A stretch of 64,000 nucleotides of DNA from positions 1,488,001 to 1,552,000 of the forward strand of contig NZ_JACHJB010000002.1 of assembly GCF_014207745.1 (NCBI RefSeq), read 5' to 3'. The notes beneath the pieces were generated by a model. That model was not told where the DNA came from, did no database searches, and worked only from the letters and a program-made list of their open reading frames with translations. Shown in pieces: positions 35,115-43,430 of this stretch. Source of the stretch: Nonomuraea muscovyensis. GTDB lineage: Bacteria > Actinomycetota > Actinomycetes > Streptosporangiales > Streptosporangiaceae. The position numbers and the translations under genes were made by a program. How positions within the stretch are numbered: position 1 is the first letter of the stretch; every line of letters starts with the position of its first letter.

Positions 35115-35182
35115 CGGCGCACTGACGGCCCACGACGGCGCAGTGACGACGCGCTGACCACGACGGCCCCGGAGGTGCGACG

Positions 35183-36091
35183 ATGGGGGGCGTGCTCATG
35201 CTTCTGGACACCCCGTCGCTGTACTTCCGGGCCTTCTTCGGCCTACCAGAGTCGATCACCGCGCCCGACGGCAGGCCGGTCAACGCCGTCCGCGGCCTCA
35301 TCGACATGATCGCCACGCTGGTCCGGCAGCACTCCCCCGACCGGCTGGCCGCCACCATGGACGCCGACTGGCGGCCGGCCTTCCGCGTCGCGGCCATCCC
35401 GACGTACAAGGCGCACCGGGTCGCCCAGGGCGACGCCGAGGAGGTGCCCGACACGCTGGTGCCGCAGATCTCGATCATCGAGGAGGTCCTCGACGCGGTC
35501 GGCATCGCCCGCCTGGAGGCGCCCGGCTACGAGGCCGACGACGTGATCGGCACCCTCACCGCCCGTGAGCCCGGTCCGGTCGACATCGTGACCGGCGACC
35601 GCGACCTGTTCCAGCTCGTCGACGACGCCCGCCCGGTCCGTGTCCTCTACACGGCGCGCGGCATCCGCAACCTTCAGGTGGTGGACGAGGCGTTCGTGAC
35701 GGCCAAGTACGGCATCCCCGGCCGGGCGTACGCCGACTTCGCCACCCTGCGCGGCGACCCCAGCGACGGCCTGCCGGGCGTGGCGGGCGTCGGCGAGAAG
35801 ACGGCCGCAGCCCTGGTCACCCGGTTCGGCTCGCTGGCGGCGATGCTGGCGGCGCTCGACGAGGGCGTCGTGGACGGCTTCCCGGCGGGCAGCCGCACCC
35901 GGCTGGCGGCCGCCGGCGACTACCTCGCCGTCGCCCCCGCCGTGGTGCGGGTCGCCTCCGACGCGCCGCTGCCCGACGCCGATCTGACGCTGCCGGCCAA
36001 GCCGCGCGACCCCGGCGCCCTCGTCCGGCTGGCCGACGAGAACGGCCTGGACAGCCCGCTCAACCGGCTGCTCGACGCCCTGACCGGCTGA
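35183..36091 (+). CDS. 5'-3' exonuclease (FEN-like, stand-alone)
   Basis: 302 residues. It has the PIN-like 5'-3' exonuclease core without a polymerase: D-T-P-S-L-Y-F-R-A-F at the N-terminus, E-A-D-D-V-I-G-T, V-T-G-D-R-D-L-F-Q-L-V carrying metal-binding aspartates, and a helix-hairpin-helix G-V-G-E-K-T-A-A-A-L. Such enzymes resemble the N-terminal domain of DNA polymerase I and remove RNA primers or flaps. ATG 35183 has GGAGG upstream. It precedes the RNB ribonuclease in the same direction with a 31-bp gap, which carries a candidate promoter. Confidence 0.92.
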   Translation: MGGVLMLLDTPSLYFRAFFGLPESITAPDGRPVNAVRGLIDMIATLVRQHSPDRLAATMDADWRPAFRVAAIPTYKAHRVAQGDAEEVPDTLVPQISIIEEVLDAVGIARLEAPGYEADDVIGTLTAREPGPVDIVTGDRDLFQLVDDARPVRVLYTARGIRNLQVVDEAFVTAKYGIPGRAYADFATLRGDPSDGLPGVAGVGEKTAAALVTRFGSLAAMLAALDEGVVDGFPAGSRTRLAAAGDYLAVAPAVVRVASDAPLPDADLTLPAKPRDPGALVRLADENGLDSPLNRLLDALTG

Positions 36092-36109
36092 CCGGCCCGC
36101 CCGGTTCGG

Positions 36110-36115
36110 TAGGTT
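36110..36115 (+). promoter_or_regulatory. -10 element for a leaderless RNB ribonuclease mRNA
   Basis: TAGGTT at 36110-36115 ends seven bases before the GTG at 36123, the usual actinobacterial leaderless spacing; there is no ribosome site. CTGACC (36088-36093) 16 bases upstream is a weak -35. Confidence 0.45.
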
Positions 36116-36122
36116 GTGGCCC

Positions 36123-37541
36123 GTGTCGAGCATCCAGGTCGCCGGCGACGTCCCGGCCCGCCTCGAGGACGGCTTCACCCGCGTCGCGCGTGAGGCGGGG
36201 CTGCCCGGCGCTTTCCCCCGGGCGGTGCTCGACGAGGCCGAGTGGGTGGCGGAGGTGCCCCGGCTACCCGGCAAGGACCTGACCGACCTGCCGTTCGTCA
36301 CCGTGGACCCGCCCGGTTCGATGGACCTCGACCAGGCCCTCCACCTCGAACGGCTACGCGGCGGCTTCCGCGTCTGGTACGCCGTCGCCGACGTGGGCGC
36401 GTTCGTCCGCCCGGGCGGCGCGGTCGACCGCGAGGCGCGCGAGCGCGGCGAGACCGTCTACCTGCCCACCGGCTCGGTGCCGCTGCATCCGCGGGTGCTG
36501 TCGGAGGGCGCGGCCAGCCTGCTGCCCGGCGCGGCCCGCCCGGCCGCGGTGTGGCGGATCGACCTCGACGCCGAGGGGCGCCTGGTGGGCGCCGACGTGC
36601 AGCGGGCGCTGGTGCGCAGCCGCGAGCGGCTCGACTACGCCTACGTGCAGGCGGCCGTGGACACCGGCACCGCCGACGCCACGCTCGGCCTGCTGGCCGA
36701 GATCGGCGCGCTGCGTGTGCGGCTCGAACGGGAGCGCGGCGGCGTCACGCTGCCCACCCCCGAGCAGGAGGTGGTGTTCGCGGGCGGCGGCTACCGGCTC
36801 GCCTACCGGCTGCCCCTGCCCGCCGAGGCGTGGAACGCGCAGATCTCCCTGCTGACCGGCATGGCGGCGGCGGCCATGATGCTCGACGCGGAGATCGGCG
36901 TGCTGCGCGTCCTGCCGCCGCCGCGGCAGGACGACCTGGACAAGGTCCGCAGGGTGGCGGCCGCCCTGGACGTGCCGTGGCCCGACGGCGCCTCCTACGG
37001 CCAGGTGGTGCACGGTCTCGACCCGAAGGTCCCCCGGCAGGCGGCCTTCCTCCAGGAGTCGAGGGTGCTGCTGCGCGGCGCGGGCTACGTGGCGTTCGAC
37101 GGCGCTCCCCCGGCGCTGGCCGACCACGCCGCCGTGGGGGCGCCGTACGCGCACGTGACGGCCCCGCTGCGCCGGCTGGTCGACAGGTACGCCACCGAGG
37201 TGTGCCTGGCCGTCGCGGCGGGCGAGCCGGTGCCCGTCGAGGTGGAGAAGGCGCTGGAGGAGCTGCCCGCGCTGATGACCGCCTCGGGCCGCCGCGCGGG
37301 CACGGTGGAGCGCGCCTGCGTGGACCTGGTGGAGGCGTTCGCGCTGCGCGACCGGCTGGGCGAGTCGTTCGACGCGACGGTCATCGACGTGACCGCCCGC
37401 GGCGACGGCGGTCAGGTCCAGCTCGCCGACCCGGCCGTGATCGCCCGCTGCGACGGCGCCCTCCCCCTGGGCGAGCGCGTCACCGTACGCCTCACCCGCG
37501 CCGACCCGGCCACCCGCGAGGTCCGCTTCACCCTCGCCTAG
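36123..37541 (+). CDS. RNB-domain ribonuclease (RNase II/R family)
   Basis: 472 residues from GTG at 36123. The RNB catalytic core is plain: V-D-P-P-G-S-M-D-L-D-Q-A-L with the metal-binding aspartates, V-W-Y-A-V-A-D-V-G-A-F-V, Y-L-P-T-G-S-V-P-L-H-P, L-L-P-G-A-A-R-P-A and, late, A-P-Y-A-H-V-T-A-P-L-R-R-L-V-D-R-Y. The usual cold-shock and S1 RNA-binding domains are reduced to a short C-terminal tail, as in the compact actinobacterial form. It degrades RNA processively from the 3' end. The start fits a leaderless transcript. Confidence 0.9.
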   Translation: MSSIQVAGDVPARLEDGFTRVAREAGLPGAFPRAVLDEAEWVAEVPRLPGKDLTDLPFVTVDPPGSMDLDQALHLERLRGGFRVWYAVADVGAFVRPGGAVDREARERGETVYLPTGSVPLHPRVLSEGAASLLPGAARPAAVWRIDLDAEGRLVGADVQRALVRSRERLDYAYVQAAVDTGTADATLGLLAEIGALRVRLERERGGVTLPTPEQEVVFAGGGYRLAYRLPLPAEAWNAQISLLTGMAAAAMMLDAEIGVLRVLPPPRQDDLDKVRRVAAALDVPWPDGASYGQVVHGLDPKVPRQAAFLQESRVLLRGAGYVAFDGAPPALADHAAVGAPYAHVTAPLRRLVDRYATEVCLAVAAGEPVPVEVEKALEELPALMTASGRRAGTVERACVDLVEAFALRDRLGESFDATVIDVTARGDGGQVQLADPAVIARCDGALPLGERVTVRLTRADPATREVRFTLA

Positions 37542-37542
37542 T

Positions 37543-37635
37543 GTCCTGAGTTTCAGTAATTCGCCGACAATATGAGGCGAGGGCGTGGAGGATCTCTCGG
37601 CGGTGTTGGCCCAGACGAAGCGGCGGGCGGTTCAC
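37543..37635 (-). pseudogene. IS630-like transposase remnant (C-terminal end, frameshifted)
   Basis: On the minus strand, R-R-F-V-W-A-N-T-A-E in one frame continues as I-L-H-A-L-A-S-Y-C-R-R-I-T-E in the next, consistent with loss of one base in the Glu-Glu-Ile region. Together they match the C-terminal helix of IS630/Tc1-type transposases. The rest of the element is missing. It abuts the stop of the RNB ribonuclease. Confidence 0.55.
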
Positions 37636-37684
37636 CGGCGTCGCCGGCGTCGGCCCCCTCGGCAAGCAGAGGTGGTCACGCGAG

Positions 37685-37894
37685 ATGGCCGATGAGGCGC
37701 AGATCCGCGCCCATCCGTCCGGCACGACCTTCGTGATCACGTACGGCGGTACGGCTGAGGTGACCGACCCGTCCGGCCGTACGGTGGCCAGACACCCGGG
37801 CACCGCCTCGGCCGCCTACACCGCGGACGGCGAGCTGCTACTCCTGACCACCGCAGGAAAGCTGCGCCGGCTACCCGGCCAGATGGCCCGGTAG
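37685..37894 (+). CDS. Possible small protein or gene fragment of unknown function
   Basis: 69 residues, ATG at 37685 without a convincing ribosome site. It is Thr/Gly-rich with beta-strand texture (T-T-F-V-I-T-Y-G-G-T-A-E-V-T-D) and ends L-R-R-L-P-G-Q-M-A-R. The frame stays open upstream into the transposase remnant, so this may be the 3' end of a gene cut by an insertion. Confidence 0.35.
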   Translation: MADEAQIRAHPSGTTFVITYGGTAEVTDPSGRTVARHPGTASAAYTADGELLLLTTAGKLRRLPGQMAR

Positions 37895-38047
37895 GAGGCA
37901 CTGCATCCCATACGGCAGGTCACGACTTGCGGACGTCGCGACGCCCCGCTCATGATCCACACCCGGAACCCACTCGGTTCCACACTCCGGGCAGATCACG
38001 CACGCCGCCGGCGACTCATCTCGAAGCACCGATGCCGAGCTCGGCAT
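37871..38047 (-). CDS. Possible 58-residue zinc-ribbon-like protein or fragment
   Basis: A minus-strand frame contains C-V-I-C-P-E-C-G-T-E-W-V-P-G, a plausible knuckle, and a further Cys near the end. It overlaps the tail of the plus-strand small frame by 24 bp and lies among transposase debris. No ribosome site was found. Low confidence; more likely a remnant. Confidence 0.25.
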   Translation of the reverse strand: MPSSASVLRDESPAACVICPECGTEWVPGVDHERGVATSASRDLPYGMQCLLPGHLAG

Positions 38048-38099
38048 CGCCCAGAGCAGCGAGCAGCGCCGCCGCGGCCACGCCGTCGCAATCGACGGC

Positions 38100-38263
38100 G
38101 GCCGGGCGCAGCAGCCTCCCCCCGCCCGCGGTTGGCTCGCGCTCGAAGGCGCTGCCGTGGCACCGCCGGTCGGCGATGACCGTCTGATGGGGGTGCTCGG
38201 TCAGCACCGAGGGGCGGCGGCCGGCAGGCCCAGGAGCACCTGGCGCTCATCGGCCTCGGACAT
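38100..38263 (-). pseudogene. IS982-family transposase remnant, frameshifted
   Basis: The minus strand reads A-D-E-R-Q-V-L-L-G-L in one frame, then L-T-E-H-P-H-Q-T-V-I-A-D and F-E-R-E with L-L-R-P-A in another. This order matches the DDE transposase of IS982 (A-D-E-R, G-Q-x-x-I-A-D-K-x-Y, F-E-x-x-L, L-L-R-P-A-R). The conserved lysine and tyrosine after I-A-D are lost. Neither end of the element is recognisable. Confidence 0.65.
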
Positions 38264-38320
38264 CCCCGCCCCATCTCCGCGGCTATGCCGTGGACTCGTT
38301 CATCCGGCGCGCCGGCCGCG

Positions 38321-39652
38321 TCAGGGGACGGTCCAGGTGACCGTCCGCTTCATCGTGCCGTGCGTGTCGTAGGATCTGGCCCACCCGAGGGTCTCGAACC
38401 GGCCGTTCTCCTGGTTGATCCACTTGTCCTCGCGGTTGAAGTTGTAGCGGTCGTAGGCGTGGACGGTGATCTCCATGGTGGCCTGGTCGCCGTCGATCCG
38501 GACGTCCGCGCTGCCCCAGACGGAGTGACGGCCGAGCGCGAACTCCCAGTTCTTGGTCTCCGTCTCCTTGATCTCCGCGGGCTCGCCGGTCATCTGGAAC
38601 TCCCGCCGCCCGGTCTCCCGGTAGAGGAGCTCGGCGTTCTCCTGGGCGCGGCGGATCTCCGCGTCGACGCCGTCGCGGATCAGCTTGTCGTCGCGGTACG
38701 CCTTGTCGTAGTCGATGGAGTAGTCGCTACCGGACCCGTCCAGGTAGTGCTTGAAGGTGGCGGCCGCCTCGTCGAACCCCGGGGTCGCCTCCTCGGCGAG
38801 TTGCAGCGCCCGCCACTTGTGCCAGGCCGCGTAGTCGGCCGGCGACGGTTTCGCGTCGGGGTCGTAGGGCCAGGGGTCGTCGAAGGGGATGCCCGGGTCA
38901 CGGGCCGGGCCGAGGTCGTACCTGCCGTCGCGCGGGCCCTTCTCGGGCGAGTCCAGCGGCGGGCGCGGGCGGCTCTCCGGCTGTCCCTCGACCAGCCAGG
39001 TGGCGCCCGCGGACGCGGCGAGCATCCCCTTGACCCCGTACGCCCGGCGCAGCGGCGAGACCGCCGGGCGGGCCGCGAACGACGGGGCCTTGGCGCGCAG
39101 GATGCGACGCAGGCGGGTCTCCACGGCGTGGATCAGCTTCTGGCCGAAGTACTTCTCCAGCCTGCCGCGCAGCGTCGCCACGGCCTTCCTGGCGAACACC
39201 CGCAGGACCAGGATGGAGCCGCGCGCCTTGACCGCGGCGAGCCCGCCGGAGACGACGGCCATGGAGGCCGCCCAGACCAGGGCGAGCAGGACGTAGGTCG
39301 CCAGGAGCGTCAGAGCGACCTTGACGAGCTCGACGGCCCGGGCCCACAGGTCGCAGCCGTCGGCCAGGGCGTGCAGGGAGGTGGCGAGGCTCTGCAGGTG
39401 GCCGGATGGCTGGTCTTCGGTGTGGTAGTCGGCCCAGTGGCCGGTCAGCGCGTCGATGTGGTCACCGGCGTTGTACCGGACCGCGTGGCCGACGGCGCCG
39501 TGCGCCGCCGGGATCGTCTCACGTTCGAGGGCGGTGGCGCAGTCGCGGAAGGCCGCTCCGCACCCGCGGATGTGGTCCTCGTCCTCCGGCGGCCAGTCCA
39601 CCTCGAGCAGGCCGAACGGGGCCTGCAGATGCGCGGGCAGGGTCAGTGACAT
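38321..39652 (-). CDS. Type VII effector-like protein with unknown C-terminal domain
   Basis: 443 residues. Residues 1-110 are a helical WXG100/CpnT-like head (L-E-V-D-W-P-P-E-D-E-D, then H-I-D-A-L-T-G-H-W), followed by one or two strongly hydrophobic stretches at about 110-150 and a basic region. The middle is Pro/Asp-rich. The C-terminal about 110 residues are beta-rich: W-G-S-A-D-V-R-I-D-G, A-Y-D-R-Y-N-F-N, G-R-F-E-T-L-G-W-A-R-S-Y and a T-V-T-W end. I cannot name this domain. It follows a small EspC-like gene by 19 bp, the normal pairing of an ESX substrate with a helper. No immunity gene follows; transposase debris does. Confidence 0.6.
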   Translation of the reverse strand: MSLTLPAHLQAPFGLLEVDWPPEDEDHIRGCGAAFRDCATALERETIPAAHGAVGHAVRYNAGDHIDALTGHWADYHTEDQPSGHLQSLATSLHALADGCDLWARAVELVKVALTLLATYVLLALVWAASMAVVSGGLAAVKARGSILVLRVFARKAVATLRGRLEKYFGQKLIHAVETRLRRILRAKAPSFAARPAVSPLRRAYGVKGMLAASAGATWLVEGQPESRPRPPLDSPEKGPRDGRYDLGPARDPGIPFDDPWPYDPDAKPSPADYAAWHKWRALQLAEEATPGFDEAAATFKHYLDGSGSDYSIDYDKAYRDDKLIRDGVDAEIRRAQENAELLYRETGRREFQMTGEPAEIKETETKNWEFALGRHSVWGSADVRIDGDQATMEITVHAYDRYNFNREDKWINQENGRFETLGWARSYDTHGTMKRTVTWTVP

Positions 39653-39671
39653 GGGATCGCGTGGGTCCGGG

Positions 39672-40031
39672 TCAGACCTGGCGAGCCGAGCCGGGAGTCC
39701 CGGGGGCGCCGGGGCCGGGGATGCCGGGGCCGGCGGCGTTGACCGTGGCCACGGCGTCGGCCTCGGTCAGGCGGAGGTCGTCGGCCATGGAGCGGACGCC
39801 GTCGCCGGTGCGGTGGAGGTTGCCGTGCAGGACGCGGCAGGCCTCGTCCAGCAGGTCGCCGAGCCGGTCCATCGCGACGCCGACGGAGGTCCCGCCCCAC
39901 GCCGTGTCGCCCGTGCCGCGCACGGTCGCGAGCAGGCCGCCGGTGTGCCGCTCGAAGTCGGCCGCGGCGTCCAGCAGGCCGTGGCCGGCGCCGCTCAGCG
40001 AGGAGCGGTCGAAACGGTACCCATCGGACAC
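39672..40031 (-). CDS. EspC/WXG100-like small secreted protein
   Basis: 119 residues from GTG at 40031, with GAGGAG 8 bases upstream. A predicted helix-turn-helix hairpin spans about residues 8-90: A-A-D-F-E-R-H-T-G-G-L-L, a W-G-G-T-S-V-G turn in the place of the WXG motif, then L-G-D-L-L-D-E-A. The tail is Gly/Pro-rich. Proteins of this sort are ESX (type VII) substrates or chaperone partners of larger effectors; the next gene is the likely partner. No ESX core gene (EccC, EccD, MycP) is in the window. Confidence 0.7.
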   Translation of the reverse strand: MSDGYRFDRSSLSGAGHGLLDAAADFERHTGGLLATVRGTGDTAWGGTSVGVAMDRLGDLLDEACRVLHGNLHRTGDGVRSMADDLRLTEADAVATVNAAGPGIPGPGAPGTPGSARQV

Positions 40032-40114
40032 CTTGTGTCTCCTCAATCCCATCAGACACTGACAAAAGCCACTTTACTTGCTGGAGGCCGGGCTTCGGCG
40101 AACGTCCCACCACG

Positions 40115-40154
40115 GTCGTGGCCGCGACCCCTCCGGCGGGGTCGCGGCCACGAC
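40115..40154. terminator. Very strong 17-bp hairpin
   Basis: GTCGTGGCCGCGACCCC (40115-40131) and GGGGTCGCGGCCACGAC (40138-40154) pair without mismatch around a 6-base loop. It lies 10 bp past the stop of the 56-residue membrane protein and separates it from the EspC-like gene. Confidence 0.85.
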
Positions 40155-40164
40155 GGCGCCGGTG

Positions 40165-40335
40165 TCACTTCTTGAGCACGCTCCAACCGGCTCCCACGCC
40201 CATGAGGTGGACGGCGACGCAGACGAGCCCGGCGACCGCGAGCGTGGTGACCGTGAGAACGCCGCCGACGGCCAGGCCGGCGATCTCGAAGACGAGGGCG
40301 AGCACGAAGAGCAGGGCGGCGACGAGGGCGAACAT
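40165..40335 (-). CDS. Small membrane protein, 56 residues
   Basis: ATG at 40335 has GGAGG six bases upstream. The protein begins M-F-A-L-V-A-A-L-L-F-V-L-A-L and holds two hydrophobic segments separated by E-I-A-G, ending W-S-V-L-K-K. Codon third positions are strongly GC, as in real genes here. It has its own terminator. It sits just upstream of the EspC-like/effector pair and may belong to that module, but its function is unknown. Confidence 0.6.
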   Translation of the reverse strand: MFALVAALLFVLALVFEIAGLAVGGVLTVTTLAVAGLVCVAVHLMGVGAGWSVLKK

Positions 40336-40633
40336 GGCGGCCTCCAGACGGGGGTGGCCGGACGCCGGTGATCCGCGTCGGGGCGGGCCTCAGCGCGGTG
40401 CGTCCGAGGGCTTGACTGGCCTGACGAGATGGGGATGTCCGGCGTGCGGCGCCGGGAAACTGCCCGCGCGGTGACGTTGCGTATACCGGCGATGACGCCG
40501 CCTTGACCGGACGGTCAGTCCGGCGGCCCGCGCCCGCCGCCCCCTGGCGACGAGTTCCGGAACCGCACCGCGCGATCAGGCCGACGGCGGCCGGCCGGTC
40601 GATGCCGCCGGCCGCGTCGGCGCGAGACGCGGC

Positions 40634-43357
40634 CTAGGAGAGCGAGGAGTAGGCCACGACGCCGCGTCGCATCGCGTCGATCGCCTTGGACGCGGTCTGC
40701 TTGATCTTGCTGTCCGGCGGGGCGGCGTTGCCGAGCTGGCCGAGCAGGTCGATGAGCTGCTTGATCCACCGGACGAAGTCGCCCGCCGCGAGCTCGTTGC
40801 CGTTGACGCCGTCCATGAGCACCGCGTCCAGGCTGTGCCCCTTCGTCCACCGGAACGCCGCCCAGGCGAAGCCCAGGTCGGGCTCGCGGATGGTGTCGAG
40901 GCCATGGTCGGACTCGATGCCCTCCAGCTCGCCCCACAGCCGGATCATCGCGGTCAGCGCGTCCTGCGCCCGCCCGGCCGGCAGGCGCGGGCGGCGGGCG
41001 TCGTCGGCCTGGCGCGACTCGAACACCAGCGCCGACACGCACGCGGCCAGCTCCGCCGGCTCCAGCTTCTCCCACAACCCGCTGCGCAGGCACTCGGCGG
41101 TCAGCAGGTCGAGCTCGGTGTAGAGGCGGCCGAGGCGCCGGCCCTCGTCGGTGACGGTCTCGTCGTGAAGGTAGCCGAGCTGTCCGAGCACCGAGCAGAT
41201 GCGGTCGAAGGTGCGGGAGATGACGTGGGAGCGCCCCTCGACGCGCCGCCGCAGCCCCTCGGTCTCCCGCAGCAGCTTGTGGTAGCGCTCGGCCCAGCGG
41301 GCGTGCTCCTCGCGCTCGTCGCAGCCGTGGCACGGGTGCTGCCGGATGCGCCGCCGAAGCTCGTTGATCTCCTCGTCCTCCACGGCGTGGTCGCGGGCCC
41401 GCTGCGGCTTGCCGAGGTCACGGTCGCCGATCTTGGCGAGCAGCGTGGAGACGAGGTTGGCCCGCTCCTTCGGGGAACGGCCGTTGAAGTTCTTCGGGAT
41501 GCGCAGCTTCTCGATCGGCTCGACGGGCACCGGGAAGTCGGCCGGGTCGAGCTTCTTGACCTGCTTGCCGATCGTCAGCACGAGCGGGCTCGGGCCGTGG
41601 CCGCGCGGGTTGCGGCCCGGGTCGAGCACGATCGCCAGGCCCGCCCGGCGCCCGCCCGGCACCCGGATGACGTCGCCCGGCTCCAGCGCCTCCAGCGACC
41701 GCACGGCCGCCGCCCGCCGCGCGGCGCCGCGCTGGCGCGACAGCTCGGCCTCGCGGTCGGACAGCCGCCGCCGCAGTCCGGCGTACTCGGTGAAGTCGCC
41801 CAGGTGGCAGGTCATCGCCTCCTGGTAGCCCTCCAGGGCCTCCTCGTGCTTGCGCAGCTGCTTGGCCAGCCCGACGACCGCCCGGTCGGCCTGGAACTGC
41901 GCGAACGACTCCTCCAGCAGGGTGCGGGCCCGCTCGCGGCCGAACTGGCCGACCAGGTTGACGGCCATGTTGTAGGACGGCTGGAAGCTGGAGCGCAGCG
42001 GATAGGTGCGGGTGCCGGCCAGCCCTGCGACCGACAGCGGATCCATGCCGGGCTGCCACAGCACCACGGCGTGGCCCTCGACGTCGATGCCGCGCCGCCC
42101 GGCCCGGCCGGTGAGCTGGGTGTACTCGCCGGGGGTGAGGTCGGCGTGGCTCTCGCCGTTCCACTTGTCGAGCTTTTCGATGACGACGGTGCGGGCGGGC
42201 ATGTTGATGCCGAGCGCGAGCGTCTCGGTGGCGAAGACCGCCTTGACCAGGCCGCGGGTGAACAGCTCCTCGACGACCTCCTTGAACGCGGGCAGCATGC
42301 CCGCGTGGTGGGCGGCCAGGCCGCGCTCCAGGCAGTCGCGCCACTCCAGGTAACCCAGCACGGCCAGGTCCTCGTCGGGCAGGTGGGCGGTGCGCTCGTC
42401 GACGAGCTGCCTGATCTCGTGCTGCTCCCGCTCGGTGGTGAGCCGGATGCCGGCGTGCAGGCACTGCATGACGGCCGCGTCGCAGCCGGCGCGGGAGAAG
42501 ATGAACGTGATCGCCGGGAGCAGCCCCTCGGCGTCGAGCTTCTCGATCACCTGAGCGCGGTCCGGCGGGCGCGACCGCTGCGGCCGGCCGTAGCCGCGCC
42601 GGCCGCGGCCGGCGGTGAGCCGCTCGGCGTCGCGGGTGACCCGCATCAGCGTGGGGTTGATGCGCGGCACGTCGTCGTCGGCCAGGAACATGTCGTAGAT
42701 GCGGTTGCCGGCCATCATGTGCTGCCACAGCGGCACCGGCCGGTCCTCGTCGACGATGACCGTGGTGTCGCCGCGCACCTCGCCCAGCCACTCGCCGAAC
42801 TCCTCGGCGTTGCTGACCGTGGCCGACAGCGCCACCAGCCGGACCGACTCCGGCAGGTGGATGATGACCTCTTCCCACACCGCGCCGCGGAACCGGTCGG
42901 CGAGGTAGTGCACCTCGTCCATGACGACGAAGCCCAGCCCGGCCAGCGTCGCCGACCCGGCGTAGAGCATGTTGCGCAGCACCTCGGTGGTCATGACCAC
43001 GATCGGGGCGTCGCCGTTGACGCTGTTGTCGCCGGTCAGCAGGCCCACCTTGGCGGTGCCGTAGCGCTTGACCAGGTCGTTGTACTTCTGGTTGGACAGC
43101 GCCTTGATGGGCGTGGTGTAGAAGCACTTGCGGCCCTGTTCGAGGGCGAGGTGGACGGCGAACTCTCCGACGACCGTCTTGCCCGAGCCGGTGGGCGCGG
43201 CCACCAGGACCCCGTCGCCGGCCTCCAGCGCCCGGCAGGCGTCCACCTGGAAGTCGTCGAGCTGGAAGTCGTACAGACCTCGGAACGATCTGAAAGCGGC
43301 CCCGTCGTCCCCGAACTTCTCGCGGAAGGCCGCGTAGCGTTCCGCTGGCGTCGTCAT
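40634..43357 (-). CDS. helY: DEAD/DEAH-box RNA helicase, HelY (Ski2-like)
   Basis: 907 residues. Ski2/Mtr4-type SF2 helicase: A-P-T-G-S-G-K-T (motif I), T-T-P-I-K-A-L-S-N-Q-K, D-E-V-H-Y-L (motif II), A-L-S-A-T-V-S-N (III), F-S-R-A-G-C-D, and G-R-A-G-R-R-G (VI). A long helical C-terminal region follows, with C-H-G-C-D-E-R-E-E-H-A. It is presumed to unwind structured RNA for decay. It is the last gene of the pafB-pafC-tatA-tatC-dagK-helY block, with a 73-bp gap to the diacylglycerol kinase stop. The start is supported by family length. Confidence 0.93.
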   Translation of the reverse strand: MTTPAERYAAFREKFGDDGAAFRSFRGLYDFQLDDFQVDACRALEAGDGVLVAAPTGSGKTVVGEFAVHLALEQGRKCFYTTPIKALSNQKYNDLVKRYGTAKVGLLTGDNSVNGDAPIVVMTTEVLRNMLYAGSATLAGLGFVVMDEVHYLADRFRGAVWEEVIIHLPESVRLVALSATVSNAEEFGEWLGEVRGDTTVIVDEDRPVPLWQHMMAGNRIYDMFLADDDVPRINPTLMRVTRDAERLTAGRGRRGYGRPQRSRPPDRAQVIEKLDAEGLLPAITFIFSRAGCDAAVMQCLHAGIRLTTEREQHEIRQLVDERTAHLPDEDLAVLGYLEWRDCLERGLAAHHAGMLPAFKEVVEELFTRGLVKAVFATETLALGINMPARTVVIEKLDKWNGESHADLTPGEYTQLTGRAGRRGIDVEGHAVVLWQPGMDPLSVAGLAGTRTYPLRSSFQPSYNMAVNLVGQFGRERARTLLEESFAQFQADRAVVGLAKQLRKHEEALEGYQEAMTCHLGDFTEYAGLRRRLSDREAELSRQRGAARRAAAVRSLEALEPGDVIRVPGGRRAGLAIVLDPGRNPRGHGPSPLVLTIGKQVKKLDPADFPVPVEPIEKLRIPKNFNGRSPKERANLVSTLLAKIGDRDLGKPQRARDHAVEDEEINELRRRIRQHPCHGCDEREEHARWAERYHKLLRETEGLRRRVEGRSHVISRTFDRICSVLGQLGYLHDETVTDEGRRLGRLYTELDLLTAECLRSGLWEKLEPAELAACVSALVFESRQADDARRPRLPAGRAQDALTAMIRLWGELEGIESDHGLDTIREPDLGFAWAAFRWTKGHSLDAVLMDGVNGNELAAGDFVRWIKQLIDLLGQLGNAAPPDSKIKQTASKAIDAMRRGVVAYSSLS

Positions 43358-43430
43358 AACGGCCAGCCTACCGAAACCAGCATTCCGGTCCGGCCCAGGT
43401 GATCGCGCGACCGCCTTTACAATGTAGATC

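Noticed and set aside
38321..38640. Colicin M-like catalytic domain in the 443-residue protein
   Set aside because: A D-x-Y-N-F-N segment resembles colicin M, but the His-Arg catalytic pair does not follow at the right distance.
40835..43402. 855-codon plus-strand frame opposite helY
   Set aside because: Antisense frame without any recognisable motif; helY on the other strand has all helicase motifs.
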